DNA of 64,000 nt from the NCBI GenBank assembly GCA_905221605.1, contig CAJNDS010002401.1, positions 1,049,542-1,113,541 on the forward strand, written 5' to 3'. A program made the position numbers and the translations under genes. This document shows positions 22,376-31,949 of this stretch, one piece after another. The notes beneath the pieces were generated by a model, which had not been told where the DNA came from, did no database searches, and saw nothing but the letters and a program-made list of their open reading frames with translations. The stretch is from Symbiodinium natans (lineage: Eukaryota > Sar > Dinophyceae > Suessiales > Symbiodiniaceae). Each line of letters starts with the position of its first letter. The first letter of the stretch is position 1.

Positions 22376-22940
22376 GGCGCCAAACCAATCCCAGCACTTC
22401 GGTTACAGTAGGGTTTACAGTAGGGTTTACAGTAGGGCTTACTACAGTTGGGTTTACAGAAGGGTGTAGGGTTTAAGGTGTAGGGTGCAGGGTTTCGGGC
22501 CTTCGAGTAGGAATCCAGCACCACCAGTTTGGAAACCGTGCCACACGTTACACTAACATGGCACATGAGGAACTGTTGGAGGCGCTGCGTGCACTTCCTG
22601 TTTGCGAAGCATTTTTGACTGACGATGTGGTTGCGCACATGCGATCCACTAACATGGCACGTATCGAAAAATCATGTGGATTGCATGTTTTGACCAAACA
22701 TGACAGCTGGTGGCATGTTCTGAGGGTCGGCCGGCAAACACGGATGCCAGAAAGACACTAACATGGCACATATCAGGATTTCCCTCACATGTGTGGTTCT
22801 CATTTAACATGGCATCCGCTAGCATCAAATGATGTCCCAAAACATCACGAGCAACATCTGCCATCCCGGGAGAGCGACTAACATAGCTTTCGGTTTTGCA
22901 CACTAACATGGCCCTTTCGGCGGGCGACCATCTCGGGTGG
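22376..22940 (+). repeat. Right subterminal region with iterated TAACATGGCA motif
   Basis: Six copies near 22553, 22649, 22758, 22805, 22877 and 22902 share one orientation; the terminal repeat itself has the opposite one. At 22400-22500 there is a degenerate array of GGTTTACAGTAGG units mixed with telomere-like GGGTTTAGG. I see no convincing exon here. The dense copies beside the end suggest subterminal binding sites for the transposase. Confidence 0.65.
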
Positions 22941-22964
22941 GCCATGTTTGTTTGTCAGAGTGTA
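22941..22964 (-). repeat. Right terminal inverted repeat and TA target duplication of giant element
   Basis: On the minus strand TA (22964-22963) is followed by CACTCTGACAAACAAACATG. Mismatches to the left end lie at inverted-repeat positions 2, 6, 7, 10 and 20. The run AACAAACAT is identical in both ends. Confidence 0.85.
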
Positions 22965-24980
22965 GAGGCCCCGGACCGAGCGAAGGAATGGAATCAAGCT
23001 GGCCAGGATTTGCGCATTGAGGCTGCCCTGAAAACCCTCACCAGCCTTCAAGTAAACATTCACAAAGTAACAATCGGCATCCTTCAACCTGAGGGCTGCA
23101 ACTTGATACCCAGCACCGGCCTTGACAAAATGATGGACACACCTCAGGTTCAAGTGTTTGCGGAAACAAATGGCCAATCCCCCTGAGGTACCTCCCTTGC
23201 CTGTGGGATGGCCCGGGATGCTGAAAACACCATAGCCATGAAACCCGAGCTGGGCATCGATAAGATCAGGCTGTTCAGGCGAAAGATGTGTTTCCTGTAG
23301 CAACAAGATGGACGCCTTATGTTGAGCAATCCATGGGCACAGGTCCTTCCTCCAAGAAGTTATGTTGGCACTAATCACATGCAGGTCTGCTCTCAATTTT
23401 GGTGTCGACAGATTGGAAAGGGCATCGTCAATAGCCCAACAAGCCACACTCCTAGGCACATCCCCCGCCTGAGTTTCAATGGCGAGCTCAGCGGCCCTCC
23501 AAACGAAAGTGCCCTCCTGCATGAGACCTTGTTGCTCCATCACCTCCACCGCATCAAGCAGGGCACCCTCATCCTGTGATAGGACAGCCTGTTTGACGTT
23601 TAAAAGCGCAGTTTGTTGGGCCATTTTCCGAGCGCAGCCTGCAGGGCGCACATCGGGTTGTACTTCTGCCAACTTATGCACCTGTGCACCATCGGCTGAG
23701 CACGCCGGTGCTTTCGTGCCTGCACCTGGTCCCCCAGGACCCCGGGCCAGCGACCCCACCAACTCCTCACACAAACTCCACTTCATGGCAAAAGCCTCGT
23801 CCTCCTCCTGGGTGCTGGGGGCTCCCTCGGCCAACCTGCGGCGCCTGTGCCATCTTCTCCGCGCTCGCCTGGACTGGGGCGGCTGCGAAAGCGACATTGG
23901 GGCCGACCCTTGGTTGAATGGCCTCTGGGCGATTACGGCAGACGTTGGGACAGCTGGGGCTTCAACATCAACCTGAGATCCCAGCCGAGGCCCCCCAAAA
24001 TCAGAAGAAAGGAACTCAGAACCAAAAAACCTCGGCCCCGACAGGTCAGGACAGGGACGTCCCAACGGAAGCGCCCCACCTTTAGCTTTGCTGGCCCCGG
24101 CATGCCAGGCAAGGATGCACCACTGGCAGAAGTTGTTCAACTGATGCACCGCCAAACGAACCTCCGTACCTGGGTTGTTTTCTGCGACGTTGCCGCATGC
24201 TCTCACAAAAGCCTGAACCTCTGGCACATGAAGGGCACCTAGGACCTTGCCACTTCCACATGCGCACAGCTCGGGCCCTGGGAGGTCCTGTGAACAAACT
24301 CCAGCCGAAAACCGAGGCTGGCGGAGGTCCAGCCCGCTTGACTCCAAAATGAGGTTCGAATTGAGGTTCGGGCCCTCCGCATTGAGGGAAGCACATGGGT
24401 AAGGGCCAGGAATGATACCAACAACGAAAGGCTCCGGCCTCCCTTGCACTCCAGAGGATTCGGCGTGATAGCTGGCCGCACAGCTTGTGGCTGTCACGGC
24501 CTGGCCAATACAAAAGGTGCACAAGTCATACCCAACGGCATGCACCCCCCGGGGGCTCACATTTCTTGCGACAGCCAACGGGGATGCACAAAGCTCACAA
24601 CGCGGTATCGGGCACGCAACGGAGTTCTCAAAGCTAGCAAATTCAATAGACTGCGCCCAATGCTGACCACTCTCTTGCCTCAAGCTGCCGAGCGAAACGG
24701 ACTTGTCCGAAATGACATACGGCTCGGCATACTGAGTGTAGGGCCCGAACGCATCAAGATGGATTGACGCAGGCGGCTGATCACTGTCCAGTACATCGCC
24801 AGACAAAGCAACGGGTTCCTCCGCGTGATTGTCTAGCTCATTGCACAGCTGGAGCCGGGATTTAAGGGCTGAAGGCAGGCTAGAAATGGAAAGGAAATGC
24901 ACAGGTTTGTCACAGCTTGGATCTGCAAACACAGCACTCCCCACCGACGCAAGACGGCCTACAACCCCTATCCCCGATCC
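22963..24980 (-). pseudogene. LINE ORF2, 5' part: N-terminal region and first half of endonuclease
   Basis: The frame is open from just after the ORF1 stop. The first 400 or so residues are unrecognised but contain clustered cysteines (RCELCASP, CTFCIG, CACGSGK, NFCQWC) that may bind zinc, then a basic patch (RRARRRWHRRRR). From about 23450 downwards the APE-type endonuclease begins: SANITSW (substrate Asn), LLLQETHL (metal-binding Glu), GGLAICFRK and CYFVNVYLKAG. The domain ends at GLY, where the giant element is inserted at 22962/22963. The next residues of the domain (FLAGDFN) are found 17 kb away at 5692. The ORF has no obvious ATG of its own, which fits translation by readthrough or reinitiation after ORF1. 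Confidence 0.85.
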
Positions 24981-26105
24981 CTAACCCTGCTGGGCACGAC
25001 CCCGACTGCGAGACCGGTCCTTGCCTTCACCTGCAGGCATGGCCTCACCAGCCTGTCCCGGCCCTGCGGGAGCCTCTTGGGCTGGCAATGGCTTCGCTGC
25101 CGGCGCCTCAGTACGCCTGCGCTTCACAGCCTCCTCCAGCGCATCAATCACCCTCTGCTTGTAGTCATCAAGCTGGTCTACATCCATAGCCTCAACCTGC
25201 TTGGCAAGAGACTCTGTTGCCTCGGGCAAGGCCTCGGGAGTAGGAACAGCAGCAACAGACGACTGAAGCTCGAGCTGCAAGGAAGACACCAACTTCTGCC
25301 GTGCCTCCAAGGTTTCATTAATGACTTTCATGTCTGCAAGCATGCTGGTGAAAAGCTCCTTATGCTTATCCAAGCGCAACTGCAAAGAAGACTTCTTGAA
25401 GATAAGCTCTCGCAGCTCAGTTGTTGCAACCTTAAACTGTTTGCTCTTTTCACTCATCAGTTCCTGTGCTGTTGGAGGCTTTTCAGGGGGATCCTCAACA
25501 AGCTTGCGGATGTCAGCAGGCAGGGAACTCATGTGCTGTTTGCACAATGCAGTCAAATCAGGCTGCGGCTCCTCAGGGGCCTTGATGCCCAGCTGAATGA
25601 GAAGCGCCCGCTGTTCATCACTCGCAGAAGCAAACAATGCCTTTGCTGTTTCTACACGCACAGCCTCAGCTTCAGCACCGCCACTGGCACCATGTCCCTT
25701 GCCCGAGCCCCCTTTCGATGGCCTCACGCCTTCCTGCTTCGACTGATTGCCCTTTCCTCCCAGCCCCGGCGGGGAAGCTGGAGGTCGCGGCTGCCAGCCA
25801 GCCAACTCGATGGCCTGCTGCGCCGGCCCAGGGAGAGAGTCCCACACAGTCACCAGAGCCCTCTGCGCGGCCCCCACAGGAGCGTTGCCTGCACGGTCCT
25901 TTGTGGCCTTGGGGCCCTTGTTCTTCCACACACGGGCCTGGTCACGGTTCGCCCAGTCAGCACCTGCAATTGCATTGGGCTGCTGTGGCTTCGGCTTCGG
26001 CCACTGGCAACCACACTTCTGGCAAAACGGATTCGCCCCGACACGATCCTGAAAGATCCAGCTGCTCGGCCCACACTTCTTGCAAACAAAATAGGCACGA
26101 GTCAT
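24981..26105 (-). CDS. LINE ORF1, zinc-binding coiled-coil protein
   Basis: A 374-codon ORF that starts with a true ATG and ends at TAG. Near the N-terminus (residues about 8-33) it has two CxxC pairs, CKKC and CQKC, in a RanBP2/ribbon-like zinc-binding arrangement, followed by a Gln/Pro-rich stretch. A Gly/Lys-rich linker (about 115-145) and a charged, Leu-spaced, probably coiled-coil region (about 215-290) come next. The C-terminus is Arg/Ser-rich (RSRSRG), suited to nucleic-acid binding. Position directly upstream of the endonuclease/reverse-transcriptase ORF and in the same frame identifies it as the Gag-like ORF1 that would coat element RNA. No similarity to a named family beyond this can be claimed. 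The only barrier to ORF2 is the single TAG at 24981-24983. Confidence 0.75.
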   Translation of the reverse strand: MTRAYFVCKKCGPSSWIFQDRVGANPFCQKCGCQWPKPKPQQPNAIAGADWANRDQARVWKNKGPKATKDRAGNAPVGAAQRALVTVWDSLPGPAQQAIELAGWQPRPPASPPGLGGKGNQSKQEGVRPSKGGSGKGHGASGGAEAEAVRVETAKALFASASDEQRALLIQLGIKAPEEPQPDLTALCKQHMSSLPADIRKLVEDPPEKPPTAQELMSEKSKQFKVATTELRELIFKKSSLQLRLDKHKELFTSMLADMKVINETLEARQKLVSSLQLELQSSVAAVPTPEALPEATESLAKQVEAMDVDQLDDYKQRVIDALEEAVKRRRTEAPAAKPLPAQEAPAGPGQAGEAMPAGEGKDRSRSRGRAQQG

Positions 26106-26486
26106 GCCTGCCTTCTCTGCTCGGGTGCGACTGCCTGCCGCTCTTCAAGAAAACTGTACTGCAAGAAAAGTATGGCAACAAAACTAAGGGCGTTTTTGCA
26201 AGCAAGGCCCTCAAAACAAAAAGTTCCCTTTTTCAAGAAAATCAAGCGGACTGTGCAAACAAGATTGTTCAAGTGTTCAAGGGAAATGCAATGGCTCAAC
26301 TACGCGCTTCAGTGTCGGCCCTGAGCCTCCACTGGAAGAGACCGCTACCCCGCCCAACCCTTGCTGGACAGCCAGCCTACGACCTTTAAGGTTGCGGTTT
26401 GGGCCCGGTAAAGACCTCTAGGAAAGTAGGCCCCAAGGCTGGCCACGACGGCACTGCGTGCAGCGTTTTGAGCCACAACTTGAGCC
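26106..26486. other. Non-coding junction between LINE and copia elements
   Basis: Probably the LINE 5' untranslated region and the remainder of the copia 3' LTR. A-rich and lacking a supported gene. Confidence 0.4.
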
Positions 26487-26510
26487 AGGTGAATTTTTCA
26501 CACCCCCTCA
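26487..26510 (-). other. Polypurine tract and 3' LTR start of copia element
   Basis: Minus strand GAGGGGG followed directly by TGTGAAAAATTCACCTG. The same 17 bases lie at 34614-34598, the inferred 5' LTR start. LTRs normally begin with TG next to such a purine tract. Confidence 0.55.
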
Positions 26511-26538
26511 TGCACAGATGGTCCTGGGGTAGTTCCTG

Positions 26539-27335
26539 TCAGTCCTGTCTTTCCTCCTGCTTCAGGATCTTCTTTCCAATCCTGACAAGAGCCTTTCCAA
26601 GCTCTTCCGGGTAGGTCCCAGAGTCCTTCAGAGACGCACTCTTCGAGTGTTCGTGGTTTCCTGCGCAAACGTACGAAGACAGTTTCCAACCGCAGGCAGC
26701 ACTACTAGCAGCGAACCACCATCTCTTCCAAGTCTTCTCTCTCTTCTCGAAGCAGCACCTATCTACTAGACATCCTTGCGTCAGACCAAGGCCTTTAGAG
26801 ACTTCTAGAAATACCGTTTCCTTCCACAAAGAGGACCTCCCAGGCCATTCGTGGGTTAACAGCAAACCCTCGTTCGAGGTATAGGGGCCGAAAAGCTTCC
26901 CTATCAGTCTCCAGTAACTCTTGTGGGTCTTTATCGTCTTCCGACAAAGTTCCAGACCTCGTCGCTTGCGAAAACGTAGGTACCTCAAGGGGCAGCCTGA
27001 GCTGCAAAGCGTAGACAAAGGTGCAAAGACACGGACCTTTCCCTGTTTCAGGACTCTTAAGACCTCTTTCAGGGCAAGAAAGATGTTCCTACTCAGAAGA
27101 TTGACTTCCCGAGTCACTCCGAAGTATGCTATGCCTTTCTTTAGAGCACAAGCAATCGCTAAAGGAACAGTGTCGCTCGTCGTTCTGGAGCTGGGAACCT
27201 CCAGCGGAGAGGACCTTACTGCGTTCGAAGATACTTCCTCAGTGATATTGGGCTCATTTCTTACTTCTTTGACGCTTTCTTTGGATATCGAAGACCACGA
27301 TTCTGGCTCGATAATGAGAGCAGCGTCCTCACAAA
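26539..27335 (-). CDS. C-terminal extension after copia RNase H
   Basis: About 260 codons continue in frame after ADALTKSP to the stop at 26539, ending GKKILKQEERQD. The composition is ordinary but there is no recognised domain. It may be a lineage-specific extension or 3' non-coding DNA left open by chance. Confidence 0.4.
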
Positions 27336-27339
27336 GACT

Positions 27340-28930
27340 GACCAAATTCTCCAAAGTTGGAGACTTCGTTAGAGCATCTGCGGGGTTGCGTTTCCCCGGT
27401 ATATACCCCAGCGTCAATCTTTCCTCGGCGACTAGTTGTTGGAGAAAAACAGCTCTCAACTCTATGTGCGCTATAGACAGGTAGAGGAGTTTGGGATCTA
27501 ACAGCCCACCAGAGGTCTCTGACGCGGCTTGTTGGGGAACCTGACAACAACTTCTACTCCCTCCAAACTTAAGCTCAAAGGAAGACGCCGCTTGGTTGCT
27601 CACAGCGCGGCAGTCAGGTCCTTCACCTAACTTCTGAAGGTAATGATCCGTCAACCAGTCTATTTCCATGTCCTCCATGTCGGGCTCCGGAAGGTCACCT
27701 CCGGCTACCCCCTCATGACCCTCAGAGCCCATTTCCGTGGGCTCGTAGTCCTGGACATATTCCGGGATCATTTCTTCGTCCTCTGGGGCTTCTATTTCCT
27801 CTCCTCGTGGAACAATGGGTTCCGCAGGCGGTTCAAACAGCAAAGGCTTTTCGGGGTCCTGCGTATCAAGCACAAGAGGATTAGCTTTAGCTAACAGCTC
27901 CAACGTTGGGCTGTCGTACGTGGGTTCGTCCCGTTCAAAGATCCCACGACACGCTGGAAAGACCTCAATCTCTCCATCTCCTCCAATGACAGTTCCATAC
28001 ACACCTCCACCTCTAGGATGGACGGGGCCCAGATAGCTCACTCTAACCGTCTTGGCTCCCCGGAACTTTTCTAGATGTCGTTTGGAACCGCCAACTTTAG
28101 CCTGCGCAGAACAGCCGAAGGGAAGCGTCCTAGTCCTTTGGACTATTTCCTCGTGCAACCTGTCTATTGCCGTGGTACTGTTGTTGCTGTCAAAGCTCCA
28201 CAAGTTGAAACTGCGTGCGGCGTACAGCAAACAAGTCTGCCACAACATTCCACCTAAAGGTAACTGCCAAGCAGCGCTACCTTCTTCAGCAGGTCGTCGA
28301 CGCTTTATCTCCGCCTCTAGGTCGAGCCATATCGACCAAAATCCCTGCTTCATCGCAGAGACCTGTCTTTCCACAGCACCTTTAGACTGCGGACGGTATC
28401 CTGGCACAACATCTACAATCGTAGGGTTCTCGCGCCTCTGCGACGCGACCCTCTCGCACATGGATATCAGACCCTGTTCGTTATCGCACCGAAACCCTAA
28501 AGTCTTTTGGTGCAATCCAATTTCGCGGATAAACCGGTCGATATTGAGTAACAAGTTCGGGTCATGTAGTTCCATGGCGGGGATAGACATTGAGTACCGG
28601 GACGCAACATGTACAAGAAGAAGAACCCTCAGGTTCCCAAAGTAAAAGAAATCGACTCCAATGGTCTGATTCTCCTCATGTAGCTGCCGCTTCAGTCTCC
28701 TGGACGGAACTTTGCCTTTTCTAGAGCCGCAGCTTTCGCACTTCACCTCATAGGGAAAATGACTTCTGGAGCGATGTACCTGGAGGGCATGGCTTCGCAA
28801 CGGAAGCCTTTCTTCAATCTCCGCTCCTTGTGGAATTGGGGTTTCAGGAGGTTGTTCCGGGTTTTGTGGGGAACAATTCGGTTGGTTCAAAGAGAATGAC
28901 GGTTCACCATCATCACGATCCAAGATCAAG
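27340..28930 (-). CDS. Copia integrase joined to C-terminal RNase H
   Basis: A zinc-binding remnant (KCESCGSRKGKV) precedes the DDE catalytic core: TIGVDFFYFG (first Asp), GFRCDNEQG (second Asp) and YRPQSKGAVERQVSAMKQG (Glu). The core is followed by the copia GKR-like region and an acidic linker (PEDEEMIPEYVQDYEPTEMG). After WLTDHYLQKLGEG, near 27600, the sequence passes straight into RNase H end motifs: LYLSIAHIELRAVFLQQLVA and GYIPGKRNPADALTKSP, the typical copia C-terminus. The whole reverse transcriptase is gone and the frame is kept. Such a copy would need polymerase from a related element. Confidence 0.85.
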
Positions 28931-29109
28931 GGATCAGAGCATGTGCCACTTCTTGGAAGGAGCAGCCCTCTGAGCATCCGCAGATGCCCAGTCACTGGCT
29001 GCTTTAAGCCTCCTTCCGGCACTTTCTCATCATTTCCCTTCAACAACAAGCATGCCACATCAAGACAACATGCCAAAACATGCCAAACATGCCACACATG
29101 CCGCAAACA

Positions 29110-29551
29110 AGCCAACAACTTTAAGGTTTTGGGCTTTCCCTTAGTTGGGGCTTTTGGGCTTTTTCTACCAACCAACACGATTCGTTCTACGCAAACACGC
29201 TTGAAGCATTTTCGGGTGCGAATACGAATCCAACATCCTCCTTTTCGGGGCTTTATTCTACTCATCTCAGGTGCTCTCTTGGAGCCTCTCTGACAAACCT
29301 TTTTGAGCAATTTCCAAATACCCGAAACACCGACCCCAACCAAGGCACTGAAGATCAGGATGATGAACACCATCGCGACGTTGATGACTAATCCTGGAAT
29401 TTTAGCGGACCGCCTGGCGTGAAGGTGGAAAGGGGTTCTTTCTACTCGGGGCTTTGAACCTCCAATTTCTCTTAGGGGTCCTACCACTAGATGCCTTTTA
29501 ACTTCTGGGGCCTCTAGGCTCAGGTTTCCAAGCCAAAATGTTTCCATGCCA
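29110..29551 (-). CDS. Small ORF with one transmembrane helix
   Basis: ATG at 29551 (METFWLGNLSLEAPEVKRHL) lies in the long open frame. A strong hydrophobic stretch follows at residues about 48-70 (PGLVINVAMVFIILIFSALV, continuing GVGVSGIWKLLKK), then a Lys/Arg-rich tail. This is a single-pass membrane signature, unusual for copia elements. It could be a small accessory or envelope-like product, or chance. There is no stop between it and the downstream integrase frame. Confidence 0.35.
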
Positions 29552-29717
29552 CAGCAAGTCAAGCATGCCAAGCTCAAGCTCAAGCAACAACATGTCACTG
29601 TTTCATGCCAACAACAAACACCTACTTGCTCATGTCTCCGAGCCGGTTCTCTTTTTGCTTGTCGGGGCGCAAAACGACGGTGCGGCGCAACGGAAGAACA
29701 TTTCCACATTTTCGTTT

Positions 29718-31297
29718 TTAGCGAAGGGCGGCCTCGGCCTCGTTTATCGCGGCCCTTGCCTCGCTGACTACATCCGAGTGCCGCAGACTTCGTGGGCTTC
29801 TCGAACGACCGCGATCCGATACCTCCGTGGGCACAGGTGACATGGGCGACGGCGATTCCAAAAGCCTCCAGGCCTCGAAGTTGCTTTCTCCAGATACCGA
29901 CGCCGGAGGGCGTGGGGGAAGCCGGAAAGCTGGGATTGGCGGAGGCGTAGGAATTGCCAACGGTGGAACCGATGGAGGCTCCGGAGTTCCAACCGGCTCC
30001 CCCGGCACAATGTGGAGGTTCCAATAGTCGGCCCCCGTGATTTCCCGGGGCTCCGATGGCTTTCCCCGAAGATCGTTGAGGATACTCCGTCCCATCCATC
30101 CCAGGTCCTCGTACGATTTGCTCAGGACCACCAAACCACCTGAGGAGGACGACTCTGAGTCGCTCCCACCATCCGGGGGTCGGGCTGCCGCCTTGGAGCG
30201 GGCAGCTTTTGTCGACGCCCGATACTCCTCCAGGGAGTAATGCTCCTTGGCCTCGTTCTTTATCACATTCCCAATAACTTCCCAGACGCACCTCTGGATC
30301 CACATCGGAGTGTTTTCCGACGTCACCCTTTCCGCATGGCCAATGTCGTACTTCTCGTTGTACTCCTGGTACAGATTCACCAACCCAAGGAGGTACAGGG
30401 CAAAGGTGTGGCCCTGCTGAAGGTGGTACGACATAGGGAGCAGCTTGGGGTGAACGGACTTGTTCGAGGTCAAGGACTCTTGAAGTTGATCCACAACAAT
30501 GGTAATGACCTTCAAGCTGCACCCAAAATCCACGGCCGACGCAGCCTGGGTAAGTTGGGAAAGGATATGCTCGTGGGAGTTCTCCAACTCGGTGGTCATA
30601 CATCCCACCGATGCCATCTTGATCGGGCGTTCGGGGTGTTCCAAAGGAGGTTCGCAAAGCAACCACCTGAGCTCTTGTTCCTTCTGAGGGAGACAACCAT
30701 GAGCCCAGGGAACATCCTCGGTGGATCCATAAGGACAGAAGACGACTTCTCCATCTTCCAAAGGAAGGGCAGGCACGGCACTTCCCACCACCATTGCCTC
30801 CAAGTACCCCGGAACCGTCATAGCCTTGCTCAAAAGATTCAAAGGCTCGCCAATCAAATCCCTGCACAAGGGAATGGGCTGCTGCTCCTTTTTGTGCCAC
30901 CAATAGGTCCAGCTTTGGCCCTGTTCGGCATACAGCTCTTCTTGTCGCCGCACAAAAGTGCGCACTCGAGAGTGGCTGGCCCAATCGCCCCAAGAGTCCT
31001 CCTCCATATCGTAACTCTTGGTCGAAATCAAAGGAAATTCCCTCTCCATCGAGGGCAACATTCGAGAGCGGGCCGCCAGAGCAATTGACATACGTATGCC
31101 TTCTTTGCCCTCTCCATGGCGCTGCTCTTCTTCGGCAGCTTCCATCCTGGCCCTTTCTCCCTCCTCGATCGCTTCTTGTTCTAGCCTTTCGGCTTCTGCA
31201 AGACCATGGTAAAACTCCGGTGTCGGTGACCGAGCCGGCGTAGGAGAGCGCGCAAAATGTTGAGGAGCGTCGTCCCTCGAGGCAGCACGCGCCCCCA
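29718..31297 (-). CDS. Unrecognised 526-codon ORF inserted between copia protease and integrase
   Basis: Starts with ATG (MGARAASRDDAPQHFARSPT), has a Glu/Arg-rich helical segment (ERLEQEAIEEGERARMEAAE), then a globular-looking middle (REFPLISTKSYDMEEDSWGD, then WTYWWHKKEQQPIPLCRDL, later AVDFGCSLKVITIVVDQLQE, and QQGHTFALYLLGLVNLYQEY). A Pro-rich, Ser/Arg-rich tail follows (RGRSRSPRSLRHSD) and the stop is at 29718. Composition and good codon behaviour say this frame, not the overlapping copia frame, is the real protein. No family recognised; a Gag-like structural protein is possible given its helical, Arg-tailed design. The surrounding DNA has repeats of AACATGCCA at both sides. Confidence 0.55.
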
Positions 31298-31949
31298 TGA
31301 TTTCTACCAAAAGACAATTGGGACAGTCCAAAATACTGTTCGGCCAAAGCTTGCTCCATGCGTTCAAAATCAACAAGTGCAAAACACCATGCCGAAAAAC
31401 ATGCCGCACCACATGCCAATAAACATGCCACAAAACATGCCAATAAACATGCCACCAAACATGCCAAGGGCCTTTCAACAGGCTTCCTAATGAGTTGAGG
31501 GGTTCGTTTGGGCTGTTCTTTGTGCACTTCTTTGGGCATTTCGGGCAATTTAAGGGTGTTCTCGGGCACTTTCGGGGTGTGTTCGGTGCATTCTTGAGGC
31601 ACTTTAGGGACCACTTTCGGGGATACTTCGGCTCTAAGCCCTCGCAACAAGAAAGCAAACGGAGTCTCAAGCAAAGCATGCCGGCAATCACCGCTCTCTC
31701 TCCCTTGAGGCTTCTCGACTTCTTCCGCCTTCTTTCCTCCAGTCGTCGCTTTCTTGAGGATGCTCGGTCCTGGCTGTGGCTTAACAACAGTGTCCTGCAG
31801 GCAGGTAATCGCGTCTATTTCCATGTCCGAGCCCGAAGGCTGGCGCGGAGAACTACCTTTCCCCGCTTTCTGGCGGCGACCCCCGCTCAAAGCCCACCAA
31901 GCCCGATTAGCGGATACGAGTTTCACGTTGCGTTTGCCTTTGTACAACC

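Larger units (their letters stand above)
5695..22962 (-). mobile_element. Giant 17.3-kb DNA transposon with TA target duplication
   Basis: The left end reads CTCTCACACCAACAAACAT inwards and the right end, on the opposite strand, CACTCTGACAAACAAACAT. They align without gaps, 17 of 22 bases matching. A TA dinucleotide flanks both ends (5693-5694 and 22963-22964). Joining the flanks through one TA restores the LINE codons for GLYFLAGDFN, so the insertion footprint is exact. All recognisable exons inside lie on the minus strand, from about 22375 to the stop at 6688. They include a CENP-B/pogo-like DDE transposase, whose superfamily uses TA targets, plus methyltransferase-like, OTU-like and SAP-domain segments. 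Such size and cargo are unusual for Tc1/mariner/pogo relatives. A nested second element cannot be excluded, but only this pair of ends fits the interrupted LINE. Confidence 0.85.
1486..26105 (-). mobile_element. Non-LTR retrotransposon (LINE), split by a 17.3-kb insertion
   Basis: On the minus strand an ORF1 (26105-24981) is followed by ORF2. ORF2 runs 24980-22963, stops abruptly inside the endonuclease domain, and resumes at 5694-1486 with the rest of the endonuclease, reverse transcriptase, RNase H and a Lys-rich tail. Without the insert the coding part is about 7.35 kb, a usual LINE size. The order APE-type endonuclease, reverse transcriptase, RNase H is that of non-LTR elements. The 5' end probably lies between 26106 and about 26480, where it meets the copia-like element; no poly(A) tail or target duplication could be fixed at the 3' end. 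Two in-frame stops (TAG between ORF1 and ORF2, TAA inside the reverse transcriptase) show that this copy is not intact. Confidence 0.9.
29040..31480 (-). mobile_element. Possible insertion within the copia element, flanked by AACATGCCA arrays
   Basis: Arrays of CATGCCA units spaced 8-15 bases lie at about 29050-29105 and 31385-31470 in the same orientation. Between them are the 526-codon ORF and a segment with a hydrophobic helix. Copia domains flank both sides (protease linker ending near 31500, integrase linker starting near 29030). No clear terminal repeat or target duplication could be fixed, so this could also be an old part of the element. Confidence 0.4.

Noticed and set aside
24897-26324. 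475-codon plus-strand open frame
   Set aside because: It is the antisense of LINE ORF1 and the start of ORF2; the minus strand has recognised domains.
30240-31088. 282-codon plus-strand open frame
   Set aside because: Antisense of the 526-codon minus-strand ORF, with no independent support.
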